The notes under the pieces: model-generated | What the model was told of the DNA's origin: nothing | What the model saw: only the letters and a program-made list of their open reading frames with translations | Databases searched by the model: none | Shown here: positions 45,001 through 59,700 of the stretch, piece after piece | How positions within the stretch are numbered: position 1 is the first letter of the stretch | Layout: each line of letters starts with the position of its first letter | Origin: Closterium sp. NIES-65 | Lineage: Eukaryota > Streptophyta > Zygnematophyceae > Desmidiales > Closteriaceae | Direction: 5' to 3' | DNA length: 64,000 nt | Assembly (NCBI GenBank): GCA_948144175.1 | Contig: CANXME010000876.1 | Coordinates: forward strand, 1 to 64,000 | Position numbers and translations under genes: made by a program

Positions 45001-47706
45001 GAGCTTGCCTGGTCCACGAGATTTCCTCGTCCAAGAGCTTGCCTGGTCCAGGAGCTTGCCTGGTCCAGGAGCGTGCCTGGTCCAGGAGCTTGCCTGGTCC
45101 AGGAGCTTGCCTTGTCCAGAAGCTTGCCTGGTCCAGGAGCGTGCCTGGTCCACGAGCTTGCCTGGTCCAAGAGCTTGCCTGGTCCAAGAGCGTGCCTCGT
45201 CCGCGAGCGTGCCTAGCCCAGGAGCTTGCCTGGTCCAAGAGCTTGCCTGGTCCAGGAGCTTGCCTGGTCGAGGAGCTTGTCTGGTCCAGGAGCTTGCTTG
45301 GTCCAGGAGCGTGCATGGTCCAGGAGCTTGCTTGGTCCAGGAGCTTGCTTGGCCCAGAAGCCTGCCTAGTCCAAGAGCTTGACTGGTCGAGGAGCGTGCC
45401 TGGTCCAATAGCGTGCGTGGTCCACGAGCTAGCCTGGTCCAGGAGCTTGCTTTGTCCAGGAGCGTCCGTGGTCCAAGAGCTTGCCTGGTCCATGAGCGTG
45501 CCTGGTCCAAGAGCTTGCGTGGTCCAAGAGCTTGCGTGGTCCAGGAGCGTGCCTGGTCCACGAGCTTGCCTCGTGCACGAGCATGCCTGGTCCACGAGCT
45601 TGCATGGTCCAGGAGCTTGCCTGGTCTAGGAGCATGCGTCGTCCAAGAGCTTGCCTGGTCCAGGAGCTTGCATGGTCCACGAGCTTGCATGTTCCAGAAG
45701 CTTGCCTGGTCCAGGAGCTTGCCTGGTCCAAGAGCTTGCCTGGTCCAGGAGCGTGCCTGCTCCAAGAGCTTGCCTGGTCTAGAAGCTTGCCTGTTCTAGG
45801 AGCTTGCCTCGTCCAGGAGCTCTCCAGGTTCAAGAGCTTACCTGGTCCAGGAGCATGCCTGGTCCAGGAGCTTTCGTGGTCCAGGAGCTTGCTTGGTCCT
45901 TGAGCTTGCCTGGTCCAAGAGCTTGCCTAGTCCAAGAGATCGCCTAGTCCAGGAGCTTGCTTGGTCCAGGAGCTTGCCTGGTCCAAGAGCTTGCCTGGTC
46001 CACGAGATTTCCTCGTCCAAGAGCTTGCCTGGTCCAGGAGCTTGCCTGGTCCAGGAGCTTGCCTTGTCTAGGAGCTTGCCTAGTCCAGGAGCGTGCCTGG
46101 TCCACGAGCTTGCCTGGTCCAAGAGCTTGCCTAGTCCAAGAGCGTGCCTAGTCCGCGAGCGTGCCTGGCCCAGGAGCTTGCCTTGTCTAGGAGCTTGCGT
46201 GGTCTAGGAGCTTGCCTGGTCCAGGAGCTTACCTGGTCCAGGAGCTTGCCTGGTCCATGAGCTTGCCTCGTCCAGGAGCTTACCTGGTCCAGGAGCGTGC
46301 CTGGTCCACGAGCCTGCCTGGTCAAAGAGCTTGCCTGGTCTAAGAGCTTGCCTGGTCCAGGAGCTTGCCCATTCCAGGAGCGTGCCTGGTCCAAGAGCTT
46401 GCTATGTCCAAGAGCGTGCTTGGTCCCGGAGCTTGCCTGGTCCAGGAGCTTGCCTGGTCTAGGAGCATGCGTGGTCCAAGAGCATGCCTGGTCTAGGAGC
46501 TTGCATGGTCTACGAGCTTGCATGTTCCAGAAGCTTGCCTGGTCCCGGAGCTTGCCTGGTCCAAGAGCTTGCCTGGTCCAGGAGCGTGCCTGCTCCAAGA
46601 GCTTGCCTGGTCTAGAAGCTTGCCTGTTCTAGGAGCTTGCCTCGTCCAGGAGCTTTCCAGGTTCAAGAGCTTACCTGGTCCAGGAGCATGCCTGGTCCAG
46701 GAGCTTTCCTGGTCCAGGAGCTTGCTTGGTCCTTGAGCTTGCCTGGTCCAAGAGCTTGCCTAGTCCAAGAACTCGCCTAGTCCAGGAGCTTGCTTGGTCC
46801 AGAAGCTTGCCTCGTCCAAGAGCTTGCCTGGTCCACGAGATTTCCTCGTCCAAGAGCTTGCCTGGTCCAGGAGCTTGCCTGGTCCAGGAGCGTGCCTGGT
46901 CCAGGAGCTTGCCTGGTCCAGGAGCTTGCCTTGTCCAGGAGCTTGCCTGGTCAAGGAGCGTGCCTGGTCCACGAGCTTGCCTGGTCCAAGAGCTTGCCTG
47001 GTTCAAGAGCGTGCCTCGTCCGCAAGCGTGCCTGGCCCAGGAGCTTGCCTGGTCCAAGAGCTTGCCTGGTCCTAGGAGCTTGCCTGGTCGAGGAGCTTGT
47101 CTGGTCCAGGAGCTTGCCTGGTCCAGGAGCGTGCATGGTCGAGGAGCTTGCTTGGTCCAGGAGCTTGCTTGGCCCAGAAGCCTGCCTAGTCCAAGAGCTT
47201 GACTGGTCGAGGAGCGTGCCTGGTCCAATAGCGTGCGTGGTCCACGAGCTAGCCTGGTCCAAGAGCTTCCTTTGTCCAGGAGCGTGCGTGGTCCAAGAGC
47301 TTGCATGGTCCATGAGCGTGCCTGGTCCAAGAGCTTGCGTGATCCAGGAGCTTGCGTGGTCCAGGAGCGTGCCTGGTCCACGAGCTTGCCTCGTGCACGA
47401 GCATGCCAGGTTCACGAGCTTGCATGGTCCAGGAGCTTGCCTGGTCCAGGAGCTTGCCTGGTCCATGAGCTTGCCTGGTCCAGGAGCTTGCCTGGTCCGG
47501 GAGCTTGCCTGGTCTAGAAGCTTGCCTGGTCCAGGAGCTTGCCTGGTCTAGGAGCTTGCCAGGTCCAGGAGCTTTCCTGGTCAAGGAGCTTGCCTGGTCC
47601 AAGAGCGTGCGTGGTCCACGAGCTTGCCTGGTCTAGGAGCTTGCCTGGTCCAAGAGCTTGCCTGGTCCAAGTGCTTACCTGGTCTTAGAGCTTGCGTGGT
47701 CCTGGA
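39041..47706 (+). repeat. Satellite A, 17-bp tandem array, copy 2
   Basis: About 510 forward monomers. From 39665 it parallels copy 1 from position 1. Between copy-1 positions 2641 and 8046 the offset changes by only two bases (extra bases near 43281 and 47069), and all five CCTTGAGC markers recur at 43299, 44063, 44912, 45898 and 46731, each exactly 39,659 bp beyond its partner. The first 624 bp (39041-39664) have no counterpart inside the window because copy 1 is cut. No gene is seen. Confidence 0.97.
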
Positions 47707-50700
47707 GATGGAAAGCGGGAGAATGGGGCGGGGTGATGGAAAGCGGGAGAATGGGGCGGGGTGATGGAAGCAGGGAGAATGAGGCGGGGTGATGGAAGGA
47801 GGGAGAATGGGGCAGGGTGATGGAAAGCGGGAGAATGGGGCGGGGTGATGGAAAGCGGGAGAATGGGGCGGGGTGTTGGAAAGCGGGAGAATGGGGCGGG
47901 GTGATGAAAAGCGGGAGAATGGGGCGGGGTGATGGAAAGTGGGAGAATGGGGCGGGGTGATGGAAAGCGGGAGAATGGGGCGGGTGATGGAAAGCAGGTG
48001 AATGGGGCTGGGTGATGGAAAGCAGGAGAATGGGGCGGGGTGATGGAAAGCGGGAGAATGGGGCGTGTAATGGAAAGAGGGAGAATGGGGCGGGGTGATG
48101 GAAGGAGGGAGAATGGGGAGGGGTGATGGAAAGCGGGGGAATGGGGCGGGATGATGGGAAGCGGGAGAATGGGGCGGGGTGATGGAAAGCGGGAGAATGG
48201 GGCGGGGTGATGGAAAGCGGGAGAATGGGGCAGGGAGATGGAAAGCGGGAGAAAGGGGCGGGGTGATGGAAAGCCGGAGAATGGGGCGGGCTGATGGAAA
48301 GCGGGAGAATGGGGCGGGGTGATGGAAGGAGGGAGAATGGGGCGGGGTGATGGAAGGAGGGAGAAGGGGGCGGGGTGATGGAAAGCGGAAGAATGGCGCG
48401 GGGTGATGGAAAGCGGGAGAATGGGGCAGGGTGATGGAAAGCGGGAGAATGGGGCGGGGTGATGGAAAGTGGGAGAATGGTGCGGGGTGATGGAAAGCGG
48501 AGGAATGGGGCAGGGTGATGGAAAGCGGGAGAATGGGGCGGGGTGAAGGAAGGAGGGAGAATGGAGCGGGGTGATGGAAAGAGGAAGAAGGGGGCGGGGT
48601 GATGGAAAGCGAGAGAATGGGCCGGGGTGTTGGAAAGCGGGAGAATGGGGCGGGGTGATGAAAAGCGGGAGAATGGGGTGGGGTGATGGAAAGCGGGAGA
48701 ATGGGGCGGTCTGATGGAAAGCGGGAGAATGGGGCGGGTGATGGAAAGCGGGTGAATGGGGCAGGGTGATGGAAAGCGGGAGAATGGGGCGGGGTGATGG
48801 AAAGCAGAAGAATGGGGCGGGGTGATGGAAAGCGGGAGAACGGGGCGAGGTGATGGAAAGCGGGAGAATGGGGCGGGTGATGGAAAGCGGGAGAATGGGG
48901 CGGGAGATGGAAAGCGGGAGAAAGGGGCGGGGTGATGGAAGGAGGGAGAATGGGGAGGGGTGATGGAAAGCGGGGGAATGGGGCGGGATGATGGGAAGCG
49001 GAAGAATGGGGTGGGGTGATGGAAAGCGGGAGAATGGGGCGGTCTGATGGAAAGCGGGAGAATGGGGCGGGGAGATGGAAAGCGGGAGAAAGGGGCGGGG
49101 TGATGGAAAGCTGGAGAATGGGGCGGGCTGATGGAAAGCGGGAGAATGGGGCGGGGTGATGGAAGGAGGGAGAATGGGGCGGGGTGATGGAAGGAGAGAG
49201 AAGGGGGCGGGGTGATGGAAAGTGGGAAAATGTGGCGGGGTGATGGAAAGCGGGAGAATGGGGTGGGGTTATGGGAAGCGGGAGAATGGCGCGGGGTGAT
49301 GGAAAGCGGGAGAATGGAGCGGGGTGATGGAATGAGGGAGAATGGGGCGAGGTGATGGAAAGCGGGAGAATGGGGCGGGGTGATGGAAGGAGGGAGAATG
49401 GGGCGAGGTGATGGAAAGCGGGAGAATGCGGCGGGGTGATGGAAGGAGGGAGAATGGGGCGGGGTGATGGAAAGCGGGAGAATGGGTCGGGGTGATGGAA
49501 AGCGGGAGAATGGGGCGCGGTGATGGAAAGTGAGAGAATGGGGCGGGGTGATGGAAAGCGGGAGAATGGGGCGGGGTGATGGAAGAGGGGAGAATGGGGA
49601 GGGGTGATGGAAAGCAGGGGAATGGGGCGGGATGATGGGAAGCGGGAGAATGGGGCGGGGTGATGGAAGCGGGAGAATGGGGCGGGGAGATGGAAAGCGG
49701 GAGAATGGGGCAGGGAGATGGAAAGCGGGAGAAAGGGGCGGGGTGATGGAAAGCGGGAGAATGGGGCGGGCTGATGGAAAGCGGGAGAATGGGGCGGGGT
49801 GATGGAAGGAGGGAGAATGGGGCGGGGTGATGGAAGGAGGGAGAAGGGGGCGGGGTGGTGGAAAGCGGGAGAATGGGGCGGGGTGATGGAAAGCGGGAGA
49901 ATGGGGCGGGGTGATGGAAGGAGGGAGAATGGGGCGGGGTGATAGAAAGCGGGAGAATGGGGCGGGATGATGGGAAGCGGGAGAGTGGGGCGGGGTGATG
50001 GAAAGCGGGAGAAAGGGGCGGGGTGATGGAAGGAGGGAGAATGGGGCGGGGTGATGGAAGGAGGGAGAAGGGGGCGGGGTGATGGAAAGCGGGAGAATGG
50101 GGCGGGGTGATGGAAAGCGGGAGAATGGGGCGGGGTGATGGAAAGCGGGAGAATGGGGCACGGAGATGGAAAGCGGGAGAAAGGGGCGGGGTGATGGAAA
50201 GCGGGAGAATGGGGCGGGGTGATGGAAAGCGGGAGAATGGGGCGGGGTGATGGAAGGAGGGAGAATGGGGCGGGGTGATGGAAGGAGGGAGAAGGGGGCG
50301 GGGTGATGGAAAGCGGGAGAATGGGGCGGGGTGATGGAAAGCGGGAGAATGGGGCGGGGTGATGGAAGGAGGGAGAATGGGGCGGGGTGATGGAAAAGCG
50401 GGAGAATGGGGCGGGGTGATGGAAAGCGGGAGAAAGGGGCAGGGTGATGGAAAGCGGGAGAATGGGGCGGGGTGAAGGAAGGAGGGAGAATGGGGCGGGG
50501 TGATGGAAGGAGGAAGAAGGGGGCGGGGTGATGGTAAGCGAGAGAATGGGCTGGGGTGTTGGAAAGCGGGAGAATGGGGCGGGGTGATGAAAAGCGGGAG
50601 AATGGGGCGGGGTGATGGAAAGCGGGAGAATGGGGCGGGGTGATGGAAAGCGGGAAAATGGGGCGGGTGATGGAAAGCGGGAGAATGGGGCGGGGTGATG

Positions 50701-53700
50701 GAAAGCGGGAGAATGGGGCAGGGTGATGGAAAGCGGGAGAATGGGGCGGGGTGATGGAAAGCAGAAGAATGGGGCGGGGTGATGGAAAGCGGGAGAGTGG
50801 GGCGAGGTGATGGAAAGCGGGAGAATGGGGCGGGTGATGGAAAGTGGGAGAATGGGGCGGGGTGATGGAAGGAGGGAGAATGGGGAGGGGTGATGGAAAG
50901 CGGGGGAATGGGGCGGGATGATGGGAAGCGGAAGAATGGGGCAGGGTGATGGAAAGCAGGAGAATGGGGCCGTGTGATGGAACGCGAGAGAATGGGGCGG
51001 GGAGATGGAAAGCGGGAGAAAGGGGCGGGGTGATGGAAAGCGGGAGAATGGGGCGGGCTTATGGAAAGCGGGAGAATGGGGCGGGGTGATGGAAGGAGGG
51101 AGAATGGGGCGGGGTGATGGAAGGAGAGAGAAGGGGGCGGGGTGATGGAAAGTGGGAAAATGTGGCGGGGTGATGGAAAGCGGGAGAATGGGGTGGGGTT
51201 ATGGGAAGCGGGAGAATGGGGCGGGGTGATGGAAAGCGGGAGAATGAAGCGGGGTGATGGAAAGCGGGAGAATGGGGCGGGGTGATGGAAAGCAGGGAGA
51301 ATGGGGCGGGTGATGGAAAGCGGGTGAATGGGGCGGGGTGATGGAAAGCAGGAGAATGGGGAGGGGTGATGGAAAGCAGAAGAATAGGGCGGGGTGATGG
51401 AAAGCGGGAGATGGGGCGAGGTGATGGAAAGCGGGAGAATGGGGCGGGTAATGGAAAGCGGGAGAATGGGGCGGGGTGATGGAAGGAGGGAGAATGGGGC
51501 GGGGTTATGGAAGGAGGGAGAAGGGGGCGGGGTGATGGAAAGCGGAAGAATGGCGCGGGGTGATGGAAAGCGGGAGAATGGGGCAGGGTGATGGAAAGCG
51601 GGAGATGGGGCGAGGTGATGGAAAGCGGGAGAATGGGGCGGGTAATGGAAAGCGGGAGAATGGGGCGGGGTGATAGAAGGAGGGAGAATGGGGAGGGGTG
51701 ATGGAAAGCGGGGGAATGGGGCGGGATGATGGGAAGCGGGATAATGGGGCGGGGTGATGGAAAGCGGTAGAATGGGGCGGGTTGATGGAAAGCGGGAGAA
51801 TGGGGCAGGGTGATGGAAAGCGGGAGAAAGGGGCGGGCTGATGGAAAGCGGTAGAATGGGGCGGGGTGATGGAAGGAGGGAGAATGGGGCGGGGTGATGG
51901 AAGGAGGGAGAAGGGGGCGGCGTGATGGAAAGCGGGAGAATGGAGCGGGGTGATGGAAAGCGGGAGAATGGGGCGGGGTGATGGAAGGAAGGAGAATGGG
52001 GCGGGGTGATGGAAAGCGGGAGAATGTGGCGGGGTGATGGAAAGCGGGAGAATGAGGTGGGGTTATGGGAAGCGGGAGAATGGGGCGGGGTGATGGAAAG
52101 CGGGAGAATGGGGCGGGGTGATGGAAGGAGGGAGAATAGCGCGTTGTGATGGAAAGCGGGAGAATGGGGCAGGGTGATGGAAGGAGGGAGAATGGGGCGG
52201 GGTGATGGAAAGCGGGAGAATGGGGCGGGGTGATGGAAGGAGGGAGAATGGGGCGGGGTGATGGAAGGAGGGAGAATGGGGCGGGGTGATGGAAAGTGGG
52301 AGAATGGGGCGTGGTGATGGAAAGCGGGAGAATGGGGCGGTGTGATGGAAGGAGGGAGAATGGAGGCGGGGTGATGGAAAGCGGGAGAATGGGGCGGGGT
52401 GATGGAAAGTGGGAGCATGGGGCGGGGTGATGGAAGGAGGTAGAATGGGGCGGGGAGATGGAAAGCGGGAGAATGGGGTGGGCTGATGGAAAGCGGGAGA
52501 ATGGGGCGGGGTGATGGAAGGAGGGAGAATGGGGCGGGGTGATGGAAATTAGGAGAATGGGACGGGGCGATGGAAAGCGGGAGCATGGGGCGGGGTGATG
52601 GAAGGAGGTAGAATGAGGCGGGGTGATGGAAGGAGGGAGAATGGGGCGGGGAGATGGAAAGCGGGAGAATGGGGCGGGGTGATGGAAAGCGGGAGAATGG
52701 GGCGGGGTGATGGAAAGCGGGAGAATGGGGCGGGGTGACGGAAAGCGGGAGAATGGGGCGGGGTGATGGAAAGCGGGAGAATGGGGCGGGGTGATGGAAA
52801 GCGGGAGAATGGGGCGGGGTGATGGAAAGCGGGAGAATGGGGCGGGCTGATGGAAAGCGGGAGAATGGGGCGGGCTGATGGAAAGCGGGAGAATAGGGCG
52901 GGGTGATGGAAGGAGGGAGAAAGGGGCGGGGTGATGGAAGGAGGGAGAACGGGGCGGGTGATGGAAGGAGGGATAATGGGGCGGGGTTATGGAAAGCGGG
53001 AGAATGGGGCGGGGTGATGGAAAGCGGGAGAATGGGGCGGGGTGATGGAAGGAGGGAGAATGGGGCGGGGTGATGGAATGCGGGAGATTGGGGCAGGGTG
53101 ATGGAAAGCGTGAGAATGGGGCAGGGTGATAGAAAGCGGGAAAATGGGGCGGGGTGATGGAAAGTGGGAGAATGGGGCGGGGTGATGGAAAGCGGGAGAA
53201 TGGGGCGGGTGATGGAAAGTGGGTGAATGGGGCGGGGTGATGGAAAGCAGGAGAATGGGGCGAGGTGATGGAAAGCGGGAGATGGGGCGAGGTGATGGAA
53301 AAGCGGGAGAATGGGGCGTGTAATGGAAAGCGGGAGAATGGGGCGGGGTGATGGAAGGAGGGAGAATGGGGAGGGGTGATGGAAAGCGGGGGAATGGGGC
53401 GGGATGATGGGAAGCGGGAGAATGGGGCGGGGTGATAGAAAGCGGGAGAATGGGGCGGGGTGATGGAAAGCGGGAGAATGGGGCAGGGAGATGGAAAGCG
53501 GGAGAAAGGGGCGGGGTGATGGAAAGCGGGAGAATGGGGCGGGCTGATAGAAAGCGGGAGAATGGGGCGGGGTGATGGAAGGAGGGAGAATGGGGCGGGG
53601 TGATGGAAGGAGGGAGAAGGGGGCGGGGTGATGGAAAGCGGAAGAATGGCGCGGGGTGATGGAAAGCGGGAGAATGGGGCGGGGTGATGGAAAGCGGGAG

Positions 53701-56700
53701 AATGGGGCGGGGTGATGGAAAGCGGGAGAATGGTGCGGGGTGATGGAAAGCGGGAGAATGGGGCAGGGTGATGGAAAGCGGGAGAATAGGGCGGGGTGAA
53801 GGAAGGAGGGAGAACGGGGCGGGGTGGTGGAAAGAGGAAGAAGGGGGCGGGGTGATGGAAAGCGAGAGAATGGGCCAGGGTGTTGGAAAGCGGGAGAATG
53901 GGGCGGGGTGATGAAAAGCAGGAGAATGGGGCGGGGTGATGGAAAGTGGGAGAATGGGCCGGGGTGATGGAAAGCGGGAGAATGGGGCCGGTGATGGAAA
54001 GCGGGTGAATGGGGCAGGGTGATGGAAAGCGGGAGAATGGGGCGGGGTGATGGAAAGCAGAAGAATGGGGCGGGGTGATGGAAAGCGGGAGAATGGGGCG
54101 AGGTGATGGAAAGCGGGAGAATGGGGCGGGTGATGGAAAGCGGGAGAATGGGGCGGGGAGATGGAAAGCGGGAGAAAGGGGCGGGGTGATGGAAGGAGGG
54201 AGAATGGGGAGGGGTGATGGAAAGCGGGGGAATGGGGCGGGATGATGGGAAGCGGAAGAATGGGGCGGGGTGATGGAAAGCGGGAGAATGGGGCGTTGTG
54301 ATGGAAAGCGGGAGAATGGGGCGGGGAGATGGAAAGCGGGAGAAAGGGGCGGGGTGATGGAAAGCGGGAGAATGGGGCGGGCTGATGGAAAGCGGGAGAA
54401 TGGGGCGGGGTGATGGAAGGAGGGAGAAGGGGTCGGGGTGATGGAAGGAGAGAGAAGGGGTCGGGGTGATGGAAAGTGGGAAAATGTGGCGGGGTGATGG
54501 AAAGCGGGAGAATGGGGCGAGGTGATGGAATGCGGGAGAATGGAGCGGGGTGATGGAATGAGGGAGAATGGGGCAGGGTGATGGAAGGAGGGAGAATGGG
54601 GCGGGGTGATGGAAAGCGGGAGAATGGGGCGGGTGATGGAAAGCGGGTGAATGGGGCGGGGTGATGGAAAGCGGGAGAATGGGTCGGGGTGATGGAAAGC
54701 GGGAGAACGGGGCGGGGTGATGGAAAGCAAGAGAATGGGGCGGGGTGATAGAAGGAGGGAGAATGGGGAGGGGTGATGGAAAGCGGGGGAATGGGGCGGG
54801 ATGATGGGAAGCGGAAGAATGGGGCGGGGTGATGGAAAGCGGGAGAATGGGGCGGGGTGATGGAAAGCGGGAGAATGGGGCGGGGAGATGGAAAGCGGGA
54901 GAAAGGGGAGGGGTGATGGAAAGCGGGAGAATGGGGCGGGCTGATGGAAAGCGGGAGAATGGGGCGGGGTGATGGAAAGAGGGAGAATGGGGCGGGGTGA
55001 TGGAAGGAGAGAGAAGGGTGCGGGGTGATGGAAAGTGGAAGATTGTGGCGGGGTGATGGAAAGCGGGAGAATGGGGTGGGGTTATGGGAAGCGGGAGAAT
55101 GGGGCGGGGTGATGGAAAGCGGGAGAATGGGGCGGGGTGATGGAAGGAGGGAGAATGGGGCGGGGTGATGGAAGGAGGGAGAATGGGGCGGGGTGATGGA
55201 AAGCGGGAGAATGGGGCGGGGTGATGGAAGGAGGGAGAATGGGGAGGGGTGATGGAAAGCGGGGGAATGGGGCGGGATGATGGGAAGTGGGAGAATGGGG
55301 CAGGGTGATGGAAAGCGGGAGAATGGGGCGGGGTGATGGAAAGCGGGAGAATGGGGCAGGGAGATGGAAAGCGGGAGAATGGAGCGGGGTGATGGAAAGC
55401 GGGAGAATGGGGCGGGTGATGGAAGGAGGAAGAAGGGGGCGGGGTGATGGAAAGCGAGAGAATGGGCTGGGGTGTTGGAAAGCGGGAGAATGGGGCGGGG
55501 TGATGAAAAGCGGGAGAATGGGGCGGGGTGATGGAAAGTGGGAGAATGGGGCGGGGTGATGGAAAGCGGGAGAATGGGGCGGGTGATGGAAAGCGGGTGA
55601 ATGGGGCAGGGTGATGGAAAGCGGGAGAATGGGGCGGGGTGATGGAAAGCAGAAGAATGGGGCGGGGTGATGGAACGCGGGAGAATGGGGCGAGGTGATG
55701 GAAAGCGGGAGAATGGGGCGGGTGATGGAAAGTGGGAGAATGGGGCGGGGTGATGGAAGGAGGGAGATTGGGGAGGGGTGATGGAAAGCGGGGGAATGGG
55801 GCGGGATGATGGGAAGCGGAAGAATGGGGCGGGGTGATGGAAAGCGGGAGAATGGGGTGGTGTGATGGAAAGCGGGAGAATGGGGCAGGGTGATGGAAAG
55901 CGGGAGAATGGGGCGGGGTGAAGGAAGGAGGGAGAATGGGCCGGGGTGATGGAAGAAGGAAGAAGGGGGCGGGGTGATGGAAAGTGGGAAAATGTGGCGG
56001 GGTGATGGAAAGCAGGAGAATGGGGTGGGGTTATGGGAAGCGGGAGAATGGGGCGGGGTGATGGAAAGCGGGAGAATGGAGCGGGGTGATGGAATGAGGG
56101 AGAATGGGGCGGGGTTATGGGAAGCGGGAGAATGGGGCGGGGTGATGGAAAGCGGGAGAATGGGGCGGGGTGATGGAAGGAGGGAGAACGGGACGGGGTG
56201 ATGGAAGGAGGGAGAATGGGGCGGGGTGATGGAAAGCAGGAGAATGGGGCGGGGAGATGGAAGGAGGGAGAATGGGGCGGGGTGATGGAAAGCGGGAGAA
56301 TGGGGCGGGGTGATGGAAAGAGGGAGAATGGGGCGGGGTGATGGTAAGCGGGAGAATGGGGCGGGGTGACGGAAGGAGGGAGAATGGGGCGGGGTGATGG
56401 AAGGAGGGAGAATGGGGCGGGGAGATGGAAAGCGGGAGAATGGGGCGGGGTGATGGAAAGCGGGAGAATGGGGCGGGGTGATGGAAAGCGGGAGAATGGG
56501 GCGGGGTGACGGAAAGCGGGAGAATGGGGCGGGGTGATGGAAAGCGGGAGAATGGGGCGGGGTGATGGAAAGAGGGAGAATGGGGCGGGGTGATGGAAGG
56601 AGAGAGAAGGGTGCGGGGTGATGGAAAGTGGAAGATTGTGGCGGGGTGATGGAAAGCGGGAGAATGGGGTGGGGTTATGGGAAGCGGGAGAATGGGGCGG

Positions 56701-59700
56701 GGTGATGGAAAGCGGGAGAATGGGGCGGGGTGATGGAAGGAGGGAGAATGGGGCGGGGTGATGGAAGGAGGGAGAATGGGGCGGGGTGATGGAAAGCGGG
56801 AGAATGGGGCGGGGTGATGGAAGGAGGGAGAATGGGGAGGGGTGATGGAAAGCGGGGGAATGGGGCGGGATGATGGGAAGCGGGAGAATGGGGCAGGGTG
56901 ATGGAAAGCGGGAGAATGGGGCGGGGTGATGGAAAGCGGGAGAATGGGGCAGGGAGATGGAAAGCGGGAGAATGGAGCGGGGTGATGGAAAGCGGGAGAA
57001 TGGGGCGGGGTGATGGAAAGCGGGAGAATGGGGTGGGGTGATGGAAAGCGAGAGAATGGGGCGGGGTGATGGAAAGCGGGAGAATGGGGCGGGGTGATGG
57101 AATGAGGAAGAATGGGGCGGGGTGATGGAAGGAGGGAGAATGAAGCGGGGTGATGGAAAGCGGGAGAATGGGGCGGGGTGATGGAAGGAGGAAGAATGGG
57201 GCGGGGTGATGGAAAGCGGGAGAATGGGGCGGGGTGATGGAAAGCGGGAGAATGGGGCGGGGTGATGGAAAGCGAGAGAATGGGGCGGGGTGATGGAAGG
57301 AGGGAGAATGGGGAGGGGTGATGGAAATCGGGGGAATGGGGCGGGATGATGGGAAGCGGAAGAATGGGGCGGGGTGATGGAAAGCGGGAGAATGGGGCAG
57401 GGTGATGGGAAGCGGGAGAATGGGGCGGGGGGATGGAAAGCGGGAGAAAGGGGAGGGGTGATGGAAAGCGGGAGAATGGGGCGGGCTGATGGAAAGCGGG
57501 AGAATGGGGCGGGGTGATGGAAGGAGGGAAAATGGGGCGGGGTGATGGAAGGAGAGAGAAGGGGGGCGGGGTGATGGAAAGCGGGAGAATGGGGTGGGGT
57601 TGTGGGAAGCGGGAGAATGGGGCGGGGTGATGGAAAGCGGGGGAATGGGGCGGGGTGATGGAAGGAGGGAGAATGGGGCGGGGTGATGGAAGGAGGGAGA
57701 ATGGGGCGGAGTGATGGAAAGCGGGAGAATGGGGCGGGGTGATGGAAGGAGGGAGAATGGGGCAGGATGATGGAAAGCGGGAGAATGGGGCGGGGTGATG
57801 GAAAGCGGGAGAATGGGGTGGGGTGATGGAAAGCGGGAGAATGGGGTGGGGTGATGGAAATCAGGAGAATGGGGCGGGGTGATGGAAAGCGGGAGAATGG
57901 GGCGGAGTGATGGAAGGAGGGAGAATGGGGCGGGGTTATAGAAAGCGGGAGAATGTGGCGGTGTGATGGAAAGCGGGAGAAGGGGGTGGGGTTATGGGAA
58001 GCGGGAGAAAGGGGCGGGGTGATGGAAAGCGGGAGAATGGGGGCGGGGTGATGGAAGGAGGGAGAATGGGGCGGGGTGATGGAAGGAGGGAGAATGGGGC
58101 GGGGTGATGGAAGGAGGGAGAATGGGGCGGGGTGATGGAAAGCGCGAGAATGGGGCGGGGTGATGGAAGGAGGGAGAATGGGGCGGGGTGATGGAAAGCG
58201 GGAGAATGGGGCGGGGTGATGGAAAGCGGGAGGATGGGGCGGGGTGATGGAAGGAAGGAGAATGGGGTGGGGTGATGGAAAGCGGGAGATTGGGGCAGGG
58301 TGATGGAAAGCGGGAGAATGGGGCGGGGTGATGGAAAGCGGGAAAATGGGGCGGGGTGATGGAAAGCGGGAGAATGGGGCTGGGTGATGGAAAGCGGGAG
58401 AATGGGGCGGGGTGATGGAAAGCGGGAGAATGGGGCGGGGTGATGGAAGGAGGGAGAATGGGGCGGGGTGATGGAAGGAGAGAGAAGGGGGCGGGGTGAT
58501 GGAAAGTGGGAGAATGTGGCGGGGTGATGGAAAGCGGGAGAATGGGGTGGGGTTATGGGAAGCGGGAGAATGGGGCGGGGTGATGGAAAGCGGGAGAATG
58601 GGGCGGGGTGATGGAAGGAGGGAGAATGGGGCGGGGTGATGGAAGGAGGGAGAATGGGGCGGAGTGATGGAAAGCGGGAGAATGGGGCGGGGTGATAGAA
58701 GGAGGGAGAATGGGGCGGGATGATGGAAAGCGGGAGGATGGGGCAGGGTGATGGAAAGCGGGAGAATGGGGCGGGGTGATGGAAAGCGGGAGAATGGGGC
58801 GGGGTGATGGAAAGCGGGAGAATGGGGCGGGTTGATGGAAGGAGGGAGAATGGGGTGGGGTGATAGAAAGCGGGAGAATGTGGCGGGGTGATGGAAAGCG
58901 GGAGAATGGGGTGGGGTTATGGGAAGCGGGAGAATGAGGCGGGGTGATGGAAAGCGGGAGAATGGGGCGGGGTGATGGAAGGAGGGAGAATGGGGCGGGG
59001 TGATGGAAGGAGGGAGAATGGGGCGGAGTGATGGAAAGCGGGAGAATGGGGCGGGGTGATGGAAGGAGGGAGAATGGGGCGGGATGATGGAAAGCGGGAG
59101 AATGGGGCAGGGTGATGGAAAGCGGGAGAATGGGGCGGGGTGATGGAAAGCGGGAGAATGGGGCGGGGTGATGGAAATCGGGAGAATGGGGCGGGGTGAT
59201 GGAAAGCGGGAGAATGGGGCGGGTTGATGGAAGGAGGGAGAATGGGGCGGGGTGATAGAAAGCGGGAGAATGTGGCGGGTGATGGAAAGCAGGAGAAGGG
59301 GGTGGGGTTATGGGAAGCGGGAGAATGGGGCGGGGTGATGGAAAGCGGGAGAATGGGGCGGGGTGATGGAAGGAGGGAGAATGGGGCGGGGTGATGGAAG
59401 GAGGGAGAATGGGGCGGGGTGATGGAATGCGGGAGAATGGGGCGGGGTGATGGAAGGAGGGAGAATGGGGCGGGGTGATGGAAAGCGGGAGAATGGGGCG
59501 GGGTGATGGAAAGCGGGAGAATGGGGCTGGGTGATGGAAAGCGGGAGAATGGGGCGGGGTGATGGAAAGTGGGAGAATGGGGCGGGGTGATGGAAGGAGG
59601 GAGAATGGGGTGGGGTGATGGAAAGCGGGAGATTGGGGCAGGGTGATGGAAAGCGGGAGAATGGGGCGGGGTGATGGAAAGCGGGAAAATGGGGCGGGGT

